From DASYRM01 sp036004405 (lineage in GTDB: Bacteria > Acidobacteriota > Vicinamibacteria > Vicinamibacterales > UBA2999), in NCBI GenBank assembly GCA_036004405.1, contig DASYRM010000224.1, positions 1 to 52,214 of the forward strand: a stretch of DNA of 52,214 bases, written 5' to 3'. A model generated the notes under the pieces. The model was not told the origin of the DNA. It was given only the letters and a program-made list of their open reading frames with translations, and ran no database searches. A program made the position numbers and the translations under genes. This document shows, piece after piece, positions 1 through 9,029 of the stretch. The first letter of the stretch is position 1; every line of letters starts with the position of its first letter.

Positions 1-1711
1 GGGTGACGTCCTGGCCGAAGCTGACGAAGCGGCGGAAGAGGATGCAGACGTGCCCCGGCTGTACCGGCACGCGGACGCCGGGAGCCTGTCGCGTGGTCAC
101 CGTCCAGCCGCTCTCATGCAGCAGCCAGCCGATGAAGGCGCCGGCCGCGTCGGGCAGCGACTTCTCGATCGCCATCCCGGACACGTTGCGGCGGCCGTAG
201 GGACGCGGCACCGGAAGCGCCACGACCGATGGCTGCGCGTCCACCGCCGGGCGGCTCGGCAACAGGCGGATGTAGCCGGCCTGCAGCGTGTCGCCGTCCT
301 CCACCATCACGCGCTCGAACGCGGCGTTCACCACCTGCTGCAGCGCCGGCGTGCTGCGAAAGCTCGTCGCCAGCGTGAGATGGCGCGCGCCGTGCCGCTG
401 CAGCTGACGGCAGACGTCGTGGTACACGCCGACGTCGGCGCGGCGGAAGCGGTAGATCGACTGCTTCGGGTCGCCGACGATGAAGAGCTTTCCGGGAACC
501 GGACGCACCTGCCGCCAGTCGCGTTCGTGGGGGTCGTCGGCCGTGAGCAGGAGCAGCAGCTCCGCCTGCAGCGGGTCGGTGTCCTGGAACTCGTCCACGA
601 AGATCCGCGTGCAGCGCGCCTGCAGCGACGCCCGGACATCCGCGCGCTCGAAGACCAGGTTGCGGGCGCAGTGCAGCAGGTCGAAGAAATCGAGCTCGCC
701 GCGCCGCCGCTTGACGTCGGCGTAGAGGTCGAGGCTGCCGCGCAGCTCGTCGCGCAGCAGTGCGGCCAGGTCGGCGTCGGCGTCCATCCGGAACTGGTCG
801 AGCTGCGCCACCAGCTCCTGGTGCGCCTCGTAGGTGGCCACGCGCGACAGCTCCTTGGCGAACTGCGGTCCGTATCCCTTGCGAGCGCGGCGGAAATCGC
901 GGTCGCGACCGAGATCGACGAGCAGCGCTTCGGCGCCGTCGAGGTCGCCGTCGGTAATCAGCCGCGGCAGCTCGTCGGCCGCGCGCCGCCCGGAAGCCGT
1001 ATCGAGAAACAGCGAATCGCGAAGATTCGACGCCTTGCGCGTGATGTCGGCAAACAGCTGCACGCAGGTGGTCAACCGATCGATCTCGGAGGCGCGCGCG
1101 AACTCGGGCCGCGTCCACGCCGACGGAAAGTCACGCCACTCGCTCAGGTTCCATCCCGCCGCGCGCAGGCGATCGACCGGACCGTCGGCGTCGCCGTCGC
1201 CGCCCATGCCGGGACGGCTCGAGCGCCGCAGCGAGCGCCGCACGCCTTCGGGCATGTCGCGCAGCGCCGACTGAAACCAGGCGTTGAACGCGTCATCGTA
1301 TCGGCGGCGGGCCTGGTCCTCGGTGAGCACGACGAAGAGCGGATCGATTCCCGCTTCAACCGGATGTTCCTTCAGCAGGTCGGCGCAGAAGCCGTGAATC
1401 GTTCCGATCTGCGCCTCCTCCAGGCTTCGCAGCGCGGCTTCGAGCGCCGCGCGTTCGTCCGCCGGCCGCGGCTCTGCTGCGCGCGCCTTCTCCAGCTCCT
1501 GCCGCAGGCGCAGCTTCAGCTCGCCCGCCGCCTTCTCGGTGAACGTCACCGCCACGAGGCCGCTCATCTCGGCGCGGCCGGTCGCCAGCACCCGCACCAT
1601 GCGGTCCACGAGCGCGGTCGTCTTGCCCGTGCCGGCGGCGGCCTCGACCACCAGCGTCTCGTCGAGCGCCGATCGGATCAGTTCGCGGTCGCGGTCGTCG
1701 GTGGCGGTCAT
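1..1711 (-). CDS. addA: AddA-like UvrD-family helicase/nuclease subunit, N-terminal part (truncated by window edge)
   Basis: The frame is open from the ATG at 1709-1711 to the left edge, giving about 570 codons, roughly the N-terminal half of an AddA. Seen: a Walker A motif AAAGTGKT at residues 24-31, a TFTEKAAGEL stretch (motif Ia), TIHGFC, the Walker B/motif II VDEFQDTDPLQ near residue 371, and GDPKQSIYRFR (motif III) near 413. These are the UvrD/RecB superfamily 1A signatures. The family resects double-strand breaks with AddB before RecA-dependent repair. The start overlaps the addB stop by four bases (ATGA), so the two are translationally coupled. The C-terminal nuclease domain lies outside the window, so a helicase-only relative cannot be excluded; the addB neighbour favours AddA. 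Confidence 0.85.
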   Translation of the reverse strand, partial: MTATDDRDRELIRSALDETLVVEAAAGTGKTTALVDRMVRVLATGRAEMSGLVAVTFTEKAAGELKLRLRQELEKARAAEPRPADERAALEAALRSLEEAQIGTIHGFCADLLKEHPVEAGIDPLFVVLTEDQARRRYDDAFNAWFQSALRDMPEGVRRSLRRSSRPGMGGDGDADGPVDRLRAAGWNLSEWRDFPSAWTRPEFARASEIDRLTTCVQLFADITRKASNLRDSLFLDTASGRRAADELPRLITDGDLDGAEALLVDLGRDRDFRRARKGYGPQFAKELSRVATYEAHQELVAQLDQFRMDADADLAALLRDELRGSLDLYADVKRRRGELDFFDLLHCARNLVFERADVRASLQARCTRIFVDEFQDTDPLQAELLLLLTADDPHERDWRQVRPVPGKLFIVGDPKQSIYRFRRADVGVYHDVCRQLQRHGARHLTLATSFRSTPALQQVVNAAFERVMVEDGDTLQAGYIRLLPSRPAVDAQPSVVALPVPRPYGRRNVSGMAIEKSLPDAAGAFIGWLLHESGWTVTTRQAPGVRVPVQPGHVCILFRRFVSFGQDVT

Positions 1712-4700
1712 GGCCGGCTCCTGAGCGTGACCAGATCCGCCGAGAGCTCCTGGCGTTTGCGCGCGACCCGGTGCGCCTCGCCTGGCCCGCAGACGGGACG
1801 GAACTCGCACCACGTGCAGGCATACTCGGCGGGCGACGGCGCCAGAGGCCCCAGCTCGATGGCGCGATCGATGGTTTCGAGCGCTTCGATCGCCATGCGC
1901 TTCGCCGACGGCGTCAGCAGGACCGGCCGCTGCTTGAAGCCGCCGGCCGACGTGCAGAAGAAGAGGCGCGACTCCCCCACCGGCGTGTCGAACATCGCCT
2001 CGACGACCGCGGCGTACACGAGCGGCTGCAGCACGGCGCCGCCGGCGATGACCAGCGTGTCTTTCGTGCGGTCCTTGCCGGTCTTGTGGTCGGTCACGCG
2101 CAGCACCCCCGTCTGCCGGTGGACGTCGACGGCGTCGATGGCGCCGCGGAGCGGGAACCGCCCGTCCACGAGCACCGGCTCGACGACGCTGCGCGGATCG
2201 TGGTTCTCGTCGAGCGGCAGACCGAACGACAGCTCGAAGTAGCGCGGCTCCCACTCGCTGTCGTGCGCGACGTGCCGCAGCCAGCCGCGCAGATCGCGGG
2301 CGATGCCTTCGATCTCCTCTTGCCACACGCGATCGATCGCCGGCCAGAGCCGCTCGTGATACTCCGCCGCCACATCCCGGATCACGGCCTCGAGCACCGC
2401 GATGGCCGCGGGCAGTGCGGCGGCAGCGAGCGGCAGCTGACCGCGCGCCGACAGGGTGCGCATCGTCACCGCCTGCATGCGGTGCACGATGCTGCCCTTC
2501 GTGAGCGGGTCGAGCCGCTGTAGCGGCTCGGGCTGCTCGGCCGCGCGCAGCCGGTGAATGCCACCCAGCAGGAACTGATAGGGGCAGGCCGCGAACCGCT
2601 GCAGCGCCGACACCGAGTAGGGACGGCGGCCGAGCCGCTGCCCCTCCAGCACCTCGCGCGTGCGCGCCGAGACCTGCACGATGCCGTCGAACTGCGTCCA
2701 CTTGGGGCCGCTCCGCGCCCAGCGCTCGATCACCGAGCGGCGCAGCGCGTCGTTCAGCCGCAGCAGGTATTGGGCGCGCCCTCGGACCATCTCGCCCGGC
2801 GGTGCGTCGAGCAGCCGGCGCAGGATGGCAAGGTCGTGCTCCTGGCTGTCGATCGCCGTGTCGGGATCCGGCGGCGCGGGCCAGGCCAACGTGGAGAGTC
2901 CGGTCTGCGCCGCGGCCGCCGCCAGCTCCTCGTGATCCGGAATGCGTCCGGTGACGCCGCGCACGGCGTCGAGCGCGTAGAAGGACGGCACCCGTACCCG
3001 GGACTCCGCCACGTCGAGCCGCGGGTACGACAGATACAGGCGCTCGGTCGCGGCGCCCGCCGCCAGATGCAGCAGCAGGCGCTCGCCCGCGCTGCGGTCG
3101 GCCCTGGTATCGAGGCGAGCGTCGAGCCGCGCGCAGAGCTCGGAGCGAATCGCGTCGGGCAGCAGCGGATCCTGGCGCGGCTTCTGCGGGAACACGCGCT
3201 CGGCCACGCCCGGCACGAACACGACGCGGAACGCGCGTCCGCGCGCGTGGGCGGGGCCGCCGACGAAAATCCGTCCGTAGCGGCGCGCCGGCGGGTCGCC
3301 TTCGACCAGCCGCAGCCGCTCCGACAGCACCCCGCGCACCTCGGCAAGCCCCACCGGGCCCACGGCGGCCATCGGCCGCAGCTCGGCGAGCACGCGGAGC
3401 ACGTGCGCCGGTGCCCGAAGTACGCGCGGCGCCAGCCGCTCGAAATGGGCGAGCCAGTCGCCCCACGGCGCGCGGTCCGGCCAGGAGGCCATCTCGCGGA
3501 TGAGTGGCAGCGCGAAGCCGGCCAGGTGCGCCAGCCGCGCCAGGTCGCGCTCGAGCGCCAGCGTCAACGACGACTCCGGGTCGGCGCGCCGCGATTCGGC
3601 CAGCCGGATCTGCAACTCGCCCGCGTAGCCGCGGAGCCGGCGGCGCCAGCGTTCGGGATCGCCACCGATGACCGCGGCCTCCACCAGCATCCACTCCCAG
3701 CGGCGCGGCGTCCGCAGCGTGCCGGCGATGTCCGGCTGATCCTCGCGTGCGAGCTCCAGCGGCGGATCGGGCTCCGGCGGCGTGGCGCTCTGTGCCGTGG
3801 GATCGATCGCCGCGAAGAGCTCGTCGCCCGGCGGCACCCAGACGTCGGTCCGCGCCCCCGGGTCCGGCAACTGTCCGAGCGAGAGGTATTCGGCAAAGCG
3901 ATTGGCCGATAGCCCTTCGGCCGCGCACGCGAGCAAGGCCAGGAAGGCTCGTCCGCCCGCGTGCGGCCGGCGCGTGCCGCGCTCGAAGCTGGCGGGCACG
4001 CCGGCGCGTTCGAGCGCGTGCTCGAGCAGACCGAGATAGTGCGCCGGGGCGCGGACCAGGACCGCCATCTCGTCGAAGCCGACACCCCGCCTCGCCTCGC
4101 GAAGGACGCGGCGCGCGATCTCGACGCACTCGCGCCCTTCGCCGGGCGCCGAGAAGAATTCGAAGCTCGTGTCGCTGTCGCGCCGCGGCGGCGTGTCCTC
4201 GGAAAAGAGATACGTCTGGATGCTGCCGAGATCGCTGTCCGGTGCCGGTGCGATCGATTCCATCTCCGCGCCGACGCCGGACCAGACGCGGCGCGCCGCA
4301 TCCTCCTGCGACGGCACCGTCACCAAGGTGTTGCGGGCCGCCGCGGCCAGCGCCAGCGCAAACAGCTCCTCCGCTGGAGTGCCGAGCTCGAGGTCGAGGA
4401 GGATTAGCGGACACGCGAGGAACGCTTCCTCGGCGACCACCTCGGTGGCGGCCGCGAACAGCCGCGCGCGGTCCGCCACCCGCGCATCGCGCAGCTCGTC
4501 GTCGGCTTCGCCGATCAGCCGCGAGAGATCTCTGTTGGCGGCACCGTTGCCTGCTTGCAGCACGTGCGCCGCCGACAGCTCCGCCAGCCGAATGTCGCTG
4601 AACGTCCGCGCCAGGGCACGCGGGAACCCGGGCGTGCCCGCCACCGCCGACAGTACCGACAGCTGCTCGTGGCGCGCGGTCTCGAACGCCGCTCTCGCCG

Positions 4701-4986
4701 CCACGGCTTCGAGCGCTAGAGCGCTCGCCGGGGCAATGCCCTGTCCGCCCAGCCCCGGCGCCGCGATGCGCGCGGCGAGCTGCGTCAGGCTGAACCGCGA
4801 CAACCCCATCGTGGCCGGCCGTGCGCGCGCAATCGCGCGCGCGAAGTCGTCGGCCGCGCCGCGCGTGGCACCTACGATCGTCAAAGGTTGCGACGGAGGA
4901 TGGGCCAGCGCAAACGCCTGCGCGGCTTCCAAGCGGCTGGCCGCCGACGGCGACAGCACGCACCGGATTCGAGGCAATCCGTTCAT
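1708..4986 (-). CDS. addB: AddB-like PD-(D/E)XK nuclease subunit with iron-sulfur cysteine cluster
   Basis: A 1092-residue protein. The C-terminal third has a RecB-type nuclease: a first cysteine in FAACPYQF (about residue 800), an Asp followed by DHKTGK, and a late CTWCEFRPVC (C-x2-C-x5-C, about residue 1057). This is the four-cysteine arrangement of the AddB/Dna2-type 4Fe-4S nuclease. The N-terminal helicase-like half starts with IVGATRGAADDF where a Walker A would be expected; the GKT is absent, so ATP hydrolysis by this subunit is doubtful. The start at 4986 was preferred because a longer in-frame extension to 5364 would lie across pdxH and encode only Arg/Ser/Ala-rich sequence. It acts with AddA (next gene, four-base overlap) in end resection. 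The AddB assignment over another Cas4/RecB-like nuclease rests on length and pairing. Confidence 0.82.
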   Translation of the reverse strand: MNGLPRIRCVLSPSAASRLEAAQAFALAHPPSQPLTIVGATRGAADDFARAIARARPATMGLSRFSLTQLAARIAAPGLGGQGIAPASALALEAVAARAAFETARHEQLSVLSAVAGTPGFPRALARTFSDIRLAELSAAHVLQAGNGAANRDLSRLIGEADDELRDARVADRARLFAAATEVVAEEAFLACPLILLDLELGTPAEELFALALAAAARNTLVTVPSQEDAARRVWSGVGAEMESIAPAPDSDLGSIQTYLFSEDTPPRRDSDTSFEFFSAPGEGRECVEIARRVLREARRGVGFDEMAVLVRAPAHYLGLLEHALERAGVPASFERGTRRPHAGGRAFLALLACAAEGLSANRFAEYLSLGQLPDPGARTDVWVPPGDELFAAIDPTAQSATPPEPDPPLELAREDQPDIAGTLRTPRRWEWMLVEAAVIGGDPERWRRRLRGYAGELQIRLAESRRADPESSLTLALERDLARLAHLAGFALPLIREMASWPDRAPWGDWLAHFERLAPRVLRAPAHVLRVLAELRPMAAVGPVGLAEVRGVLSERLRLVEGDPPARRYGRIFVGGPAHARGRAFRVVFVPGVAERVFPQKPRQDPLLPDAIRSELCARLDARLDTRADRSAGERLLLHLAAGAATERLYLSYPRLDVAESRVRVPSFYALDAVRGVTGRIPDHEELAAAAAQTGLSTLAWPAPPDPDTAIDSQEHDLAILRRLLDAPPGEMVRGRAQYLLRLNDALRRSVIERWARSGPKWTQFDGIVQVSARTREVLEGQRLGRRPYSVSALQRFAACPYQFLLGGIHRLRAAEQPEPLQRLDPLTKGSIVHRMQAVTMRTLSARGQLPLAAAALPAAIAVLEAVIRDVAAEYHERLWPAIDRVWQEEIEGIARDLRGWLRHVAHDSEWEPRYFELSFGLPLDENHDPRSVVEPVLVDGRFPLRGAIDAVDVHRQTGVLRVTDHKTGKDRTKDTLVIAGGAVLQPLVYAAVVEAMFDTPVGESRLFFCTSAGGFKQRPVLLTPSAKRMAIEALETIDRAIELGPLAPSPAEYACTWCEFRPVCGPGEAHRVARKRQELSADLVTLRSRP

Positions 4987-5027
4987 GTCTTGCACCTGCG
5001 CCGGACGCTGTGCCGGGCGATTCGGAA

Positions 5028-5048
5028 GCAGCGGCACTGCGCCGCTGC
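5028..5048. other. hairpin in pdxH-addB gap
   Basis: An 8-bp perfect inverted repeat, GCAGCGGC and GCCGCTGC around a 5-base loop, sits in the 103-bp gap between pdxH and addB. No T-run follows on either strand, so it is not a textbook terminator. It may still separate the aat-pdxH transcript from addBA or affect the addB leader. Confidence 0.4.
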
Positions 5049-5089
5049 GCGGGCCTACGGTAACAGTTTTCCCCCTCCGCCTCCAGGTT

Positions 5090-5719
5090 CTACGGCGCGA
5101 GCCGCTGGCGGCGCCAGCCGTCGGCGCCGAGCGCGTAGGCGAGACGATCGTGGAGGCGATTCTCGCGGCCCTGCCAGAACTCGAACGCATCCGGCGACAC
5201 GCGGAAGCCTCCCCAGCCGGCCGGCCGCGGCACGGCGTCGCCGAACTCGGCGCGTGCACGCGCGACGGCGGCTTCGAGCGCTTCGCGGCTGTCGATCGCG
5301 CGGCTCTGTGGCGACGCGTGCGCGCTCCACCGGCTCTCGAGCGGCCGCGACGCGAAGTAGGCATCCGACTCGGCGCCCGACACGCGCGCGATGGGGCCCT
5401 CCACGCGCACCTGCCGCTCGAGCGATGCCCAGTAGAAGAGCAGGGCCGCGTGGTGCGTCGATTCGATCTCGTGCGCTTTGCGGCTGTCGTAGTTCGTGTA
5501 GAAGACGAAGCCGCGGGCGTCGAAGCCCTTCAGGAGCACCATGCGCGCCGAGGGCCGTCCATCGGCCGTCGCCGTGGCCAGCGACATCGCCGTCGGATCG
5601 GCTTCGACGGCGCGCGCCTGCTCGAACCAGCGCGCAAACAGGTCGAACGGATTTGCCTCCGCCGACGCTTCACTGAGCGGCTCCCCGCGGTATTCGCGCC
5701 TCAGACTGCCGAGGCTCAT
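5090..5719 (-). CDS. pdxH: pyridoxamine 5'-phosphate oxidase
   Basis: A 209-residue protein of full family length. It oxidises pyridoxine or pyridoxamine 5'-phosphate to pyridoxal phosphate with FMN and oxygen. Recognisable family segments are the N-terminal LRREYRGEPL, ARMVLLKGFDARGFVFYTNY (FMN and substrate contacts), KAHEIESTHHAALLFYW, QVRVEGPI, the SRWSAHASPQS loop, and a C-terminal FEFWQGRENRLHDR followed by a closing basic W-R-R-Q-R-L-A-P (the family usually ends in RLAP). The ATG overlaps the clpA stop by four bases, so it is co-transcribed with the N-degron genes. PLP-dependent enzymes in the window (ThrC, SpeA, the transaminase) would use its product, but there is no sign that they are co-regulated. 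Confidence 0.95.
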   Translation of the reverse strand: MSLGSLRREYRGEPLSEASAEANPFDLFARWFEQARAVEADPTAMSLATATADGRPSARMVLLKGFDARGFVFYTNYDSRKAHEIESTHHAALLFYWASLERQVRVEGPIARVSGAESDAYFASRPLESRWSAHASPQSRAIDSREALEAAVARARAEFGDAVPRPAGWGGFRVSPDAFEFWQGRENRLHDRLAYALGADGWRRQRLAP

Positions 5720-7947
5720 GCCTGCAGGCGGATGGCGTCGCCGTCCACGGTGATGAGCAGCGTGCCGCCGCCGGCGAGCGAACCGAAGAGGAGCATCTCC
5801 GAGAGCGGCTTCTTGATCACGCGCTCCACCAGGCGCGCCATCGGTCGGGCGCCGAACGCGCGGTCGAAGCCCTTGATCGCCAGCCAGGCGCGCGCCGCGG
5901 GATCGAGCTCGATCACGATGCCCTTGGGCGCCACCATCGTGCGCAGCTCGTCGATCTGCTTGTCCACCACCTTCTCCACTTCCGAGGTACCCAGCGCGTT
6001 GAAGGTGACGGTGGCGTCGAGCCGGTTGCGGAACTCGGGCGTGAACGTGCGCTCGAGCGCCCCCCGCGTCGATCTGCCGACGCCGGTGTCGGCAAACCCG
6101 AGGCGGCGGTCCGACACGTCGCGTGCGCCGGCGTTGGTGGTCATGATCAGGATCACGTGGCGGAAGTCCGCCTTGCGGCCGTGCGAATCGGTCAGCGTGG
6201 CGTGATCCATCACCTGCAGCAGGATGCTGAACATGTCCGGATGCGCCTTCTCGATCTCGTCGAGCAGGAGCACCGCATGCGGCGACTTCCGGACGGCGTC
6301 GATGAGCAGCCCGCCCTCCTCGTAGCCGACGTAGCCGGGCGGCGCGCCGATGAGGCGCGACACGGCGTGCTTCTCCATGTACTCCGACATGTCGTAGCGC
6401 AGGAACTCCACGCCGAGGATGCGCGCCAGCTGCCGCGCCAGCTCGGTCTTGCCGACCCCGGTCGGCCCCGCGAACAGGAAGTTGCCGATCGGCTTGTCCG
6501 CCGACCGCAGGCCCGACCGCGCGAGCTTGATGGCCGACGCCACTTCGGCAATCGCGGCATCCTGCCCGTAGATGACGCGGCGCAGCTCGACGTCGAGCGA
6601 CGCCAGCGCCCGCTTGTCGTCGCTCGAGACCGACTGCACGGGCACGCGCGCCATCTTCGCCACCACCGCCTCGACGTCCGCCGGCTCGATCGTGGCGCTG
6701 CGGCGCTCGGCCGGCTGCAGCTTCCGGGCGGCGCCCGCCTCGTCGATCACGTCAATCGCCTTGTCGGGCAGATGCAGATCCTTCAGGTGCTTGGCCGAGA
6801 GCGTCACCGCCGCCTCGAGGGCGGCGTCCGCATAGCTCACCCCGTGGTGCTTCTCGTAGTGGGGCCGCAGCCCTTTCAGGATCTCCAGCGTCTCGGCCTC
6901 GGTGGGCTCGAGCACGTCGATCTTCTGAAAGCGTCGTGCCAACCCCCGATCCTTGTCGAACGACTGCTTGACGTCGCTGAACGTGGTGGACCCGATGCAC
7001 CGCAACGTGCCCGCGGCCAGCGCCGGCTTGAGCAGATTGCCGGCGTCCATGGCCCCGCCGGACGCCGCGCCGGCGCCGACCAGGGTGTGAATCTCGTCGA
7101 TGAACACGATGGCGTGCGGCTCTTTCGCCAGGCGATCGAGCACCTGCTTGACGCGCTCCTCGAAGTCGCCCCGATAGCGGGTGCCCGCCACCAGCGAGCC
7201 GAGGTCGAGTGCATAGACGGTGGCCGACTTGAGCACCTCGGGCACGTCGCCGGCCTGAATGCGCAGCGCCAGCCCCTCGGCGAGCGCCGTCTTGCCGACG
7301 CCCGGCTCACCGACCAGCAGCGGATTGTTTTTGCGGCGCCGGCACAGCACCTGCACCATGCGCTCGATTTCGGCGGTCCGGCCGATGAGCGGATCGATGT
7401 CGCCGCTCGCCGCCTTCTGATTGAGGTTGGTGGCGTAGGCCTCGAGCGGATCGGGCGGCGCCGGCGCCGCGGCCGGCTCGCCCGCCGGCACCGCGGCCGC
7501 GTCGGGGCTGCCGTGCGACAGGATCCGCAGCAGCTTCAGCCGCTCCACGCCGTGCGTCTTGAGGAAATATGCGGCGTGGCTCTCGGTCTCCTGCAGCATG
7601 AAGACGAGGAGGCTCCCGGTGTCCACCTGCGTGGCGCTCGACGCCGAGGCGTGAGCCACCGCCTGCTGCACCACGCGGTCGAATGCCACGGTCGGCTCGG
7701 GTTCCACCGACGCGGAGCCGGGCACCGGGACGAAAGCGCGCTCGAGCACATCGGTCACGCTCTGCCGCAGCGACGGTAGATCCGCTCCGCACGCCGCCAG
7801 CTGCTGGCGCGCGGTAGGTTCTTCCGTGATCGAGAGCAGCAGGTGCTCGAGGCCGACGGTGTCGTGACGGCGCCGGCTGGCGTGCCTGAAAGCGCGCTGA
7901 ATCGTCTCGAGCGTCTCGGAGGCGAACGGAATCGGCGTCTTGCTCAT
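5716..7947 (-). CDS. clpA: ClpA, AAA+ unfoldase of ClpAP
   Basis: A 743-residue Hsp100 protein. It has a Clp_N double repeat (about 1-145), a first AAA+ module with Walker A GEPGVGKT and a VFIDEIHTLVGAG Walker B, and a second module with GPTGVGKT and LLLDEIEKAHPD. There is no ClpB-type middle domain, which fits ClpA. In the second module RRLGFADTG stands where E. coli ClpA carries the IGL ClpP-binding loop, so an LGF version of the ClpP-docking tripeptide appears present. It unfolds ClpS-delivered N-degron substrates and threads them into ClpP (not in this window). clpS lies immediately upstream with a four-base ATGA overlap, and pdxH follows with the same overlap. Confidence 0.95.
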   Translation of the reverse strand: MSKTPIPFASETLETIQRAFRHASRRRHDTVGLEHLLLSITEEPTARQQLAACGADLPSLRQSVTDVLERAFVPVPGSASVEPEPTVAFDRVVQQAVAHASASSATQVDTGSLLVFMLQETESHAAYFLKTHGVERLKLLRILSHGSPDAAAVPAGEPAAAPAPPDPLEAYATNLNQKAASGDIDPLIGRTAEIERMVQVLCRRRKNNPLLVGEPGVGKTALAEGLALRIQAGDVPEVLKSATVYALDLGSLVAGTRYRGDFEERVKQVLDRLAKEPHAIVFIDEIHTLVGAGAASGGAMDAGNLLKPALAAGTLRCIGSTTFSDVKQSFDKDRGLARRFQKIDVLEPTEAETLEILKGLRPHYEKHHGVSYADAALEAAVTLSAKHLKDLHLPDKAIDVIDEAGAARKLQPAERRSATIEPADVEAVVAKMARVPVQSVSSDDKRALASLDVELRRVIYGQDAAIAEVASAIKLARSGLRSADKPIGNFLFAGPTGVGKTELARQLARILGVEFLRYDMSEYMEKHAVSRLIGAPPGYVGYEEGGLLIDAVRKSPHAVLLLDEIEKAHPDMFSILLQVMDHATLTDSHGRKADFRHVILIMTTNAGARDVSDRRLGFADTGVGRSTRGALERTFTPEFRNRLDATVTFNALGTSEVEKVVDKQIDELRTMVAPKGIVIELDPAARAWLAIKGFDRAFGARPMARLVERVIKKPLSEMLLFGSLAGGGTLLITVDGDAIRLQA

Positions 7948-8288
7948 GAGCCGGCCTCCTCGGGCCCTGCCTCAGGCTCCATCGTCACGAGGAGCGGAAA
8001 CTCGTGTGCCTCGGCGGTCTGCATCGTCGTACGCAGTTTCGTCTCGGCGACCTCATGGGTATAGACCCCGGCCACGCCGAGCCCCGAGCGATGCACGCTC
8101 ATCATGATTGTAAAGGCCTCGGCGTAGGGCTTCTGAAAGATCGTCTCGAGCACCCAGACCACGAACTCCTGCGTGGTGTAGTCGTCGTTGTGCAGCAGAA
8201 CCCGCCACAGCCGCGGCCGCTGCACCTGCTGATCGGGCCGTGACTCGGTAAGCGTGGACTCGCGTGTATCCGGTCGGGTACTTCCCAT
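7944..8288 (-). CDS. clpS: ClpS, N-degron adaptor for ClpA
   Basis: A 114-residue protein. After an N-terminal tail of about 27 residues comes the ClpS core: WRVLLHNDDYTTQEFVVWVL, which carries the substrate-pocket residues (the NDD/DYTT region), then MMSVHRSGLGVAGVYTHEVA, the segment with the conserved M-x-VH that lines the pocket. The family binds N-terminal Leu, Phe, Tyr or Trp and hands substrates to the ClpA N-domain. The gene is sandwiched between aat (39 bp upstream) and clpA (four-base overlap), which fixes the functional assignment. The start at 8288 is the only plausible ATG before the core. Confidence 0.95.
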   Translation of the reverse strand: MGSTRPDTRESTLTESRPDQQVQRPRLWRVLLHNDDYTTQEFVVWVLETIFQKPYAEAFTIMMSVHRSGLGVAGVYTHEVAETKLRTTMQTAEAHEFPLLVTMEPEAGPEEAGS

Positions 8289-8327
8289 CCCTCGGATCCA
8301 TTGTACCCAGGCGTCTGCACCCCGGCA

Positions 8328-9029
8328 TCACTCCTCCGCGAGGTCGGCGTCGAGACGCCAGGGCGAGAGCACCGGCGGCTCGCCGACGCAGCGCCGCACC
8401 ACAGCCAGGAACTCGGCCCGGCTGACGGTCCGCGCCCCGAGCGAGGCCAGGTGCGAAGTGGACATCTGGCAATCGATCAGCGGAAACCCCCAGCGGCGCA
8501 GCTGGCGGACGAGGTGCACGAGCGCCACCTTGGACGCGTCGCTGCGCCGCGCAAACATCGACTCGCCGAAGAACATCCGCCCCAGCGCGACGCCGTACAG
8601 CCCGCCGGCCAGCGTGTCGCCGTCCCACGCCTCAATCGAGTGCGCCACGCCCATCGCGGCCAGCGCGCAGTAGGCGTCGAAGACGGCGCTCGTGATCCAC
8701 GTGCCGTCCTGATCCGGCCGCGGCTCGGCGCACGCGGCGATGACCTGGGGAAACGCCGTGTCGGCGGTGACGCGGAAACGGCCCGCGCGGATCGTCTTGC
8801 GCAGCGACCGCGACACGCGCATGGCGTCGGTGGCCAGCACCATCCGGGGATCGGGGCTCCACCAGAGCACCGGATCGCCGTCGCCGAACCAGGGGAAGAT
8901 GCCGTGCTCGTAGGCCTGCAGCAGGCGCGGTGTGGACAGGTCGTCGCCGGCGGCGAGCAGCCCGTTGGGATCCCGCAACGCCTCCTCGACGGGTGGAAAG
9001 GGATCGCCGGATTCAAGCCATGGGATCAT
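8328..9029 (-). CDS. aat: leucyl/phenylalanyl-tRNA-protein transferase
   Basis: A 233-residue protein. It transfers Leu or Phe from aminoacyl-tRNA to proteins with N-terminal Lys or Arg, creating primary N-degrons. Typical family sequence is seen throughout: an N-terminal IPWL, PNGLLAAGDDLSTPRLLQAY, GIFPWF, WWSPDPRMVL, the acceptor-site segment GVAHSIEAWDGDTLAGGLYG, FFGESMFA, DASKVALVHL and the C-terminal LIDCQM. It heads the aat-clpS-clpA run, so one transcript encodes the enzyme that makes the degron, the adaptor that reads it and the unfoldase. Its start codon lies inside the first codons of the divergent gluQ, so its promoter must sit within gluQ. Confidence 0.95.
   Translation of the reverse strand: MIPWLESGDPFPPVEEALRDPNGLLAAGDDLSTPRLLQAYEHGIFPWFGDGDPVLWWSPDPRMVLATDAMRVSRSLRKTIRAGRFRVTADTAFPQVIAACAEPRPDQDGTWITSAVFDAYCALAAMGVAHSIEAWDGDTLAGGLYGVALGRMFFGESMFARRSDASKVALVHLVRQLRRWGFPLIDCQMSTSHLASLGARTVSRAEFLAVVRRCVGEPPVLSPWRLDADLAEE

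Noticed and set aside
50..2242. Long plus-strand open frame (about 730 codons) opposite addA and addB
   Set aside because: It is antisense to clear helicase and nuclease motifs and encodes only Arg/Ala/His-rich sequence without domains; a GC-skew shadow.
4987..5364. N-terminal extension of addB
   Set aside because: It would overlap pdxH in another frame, and the 126 extra residues are Arg/Ser/Ala-rich noise. The ATG at 4986 gives a natural start.
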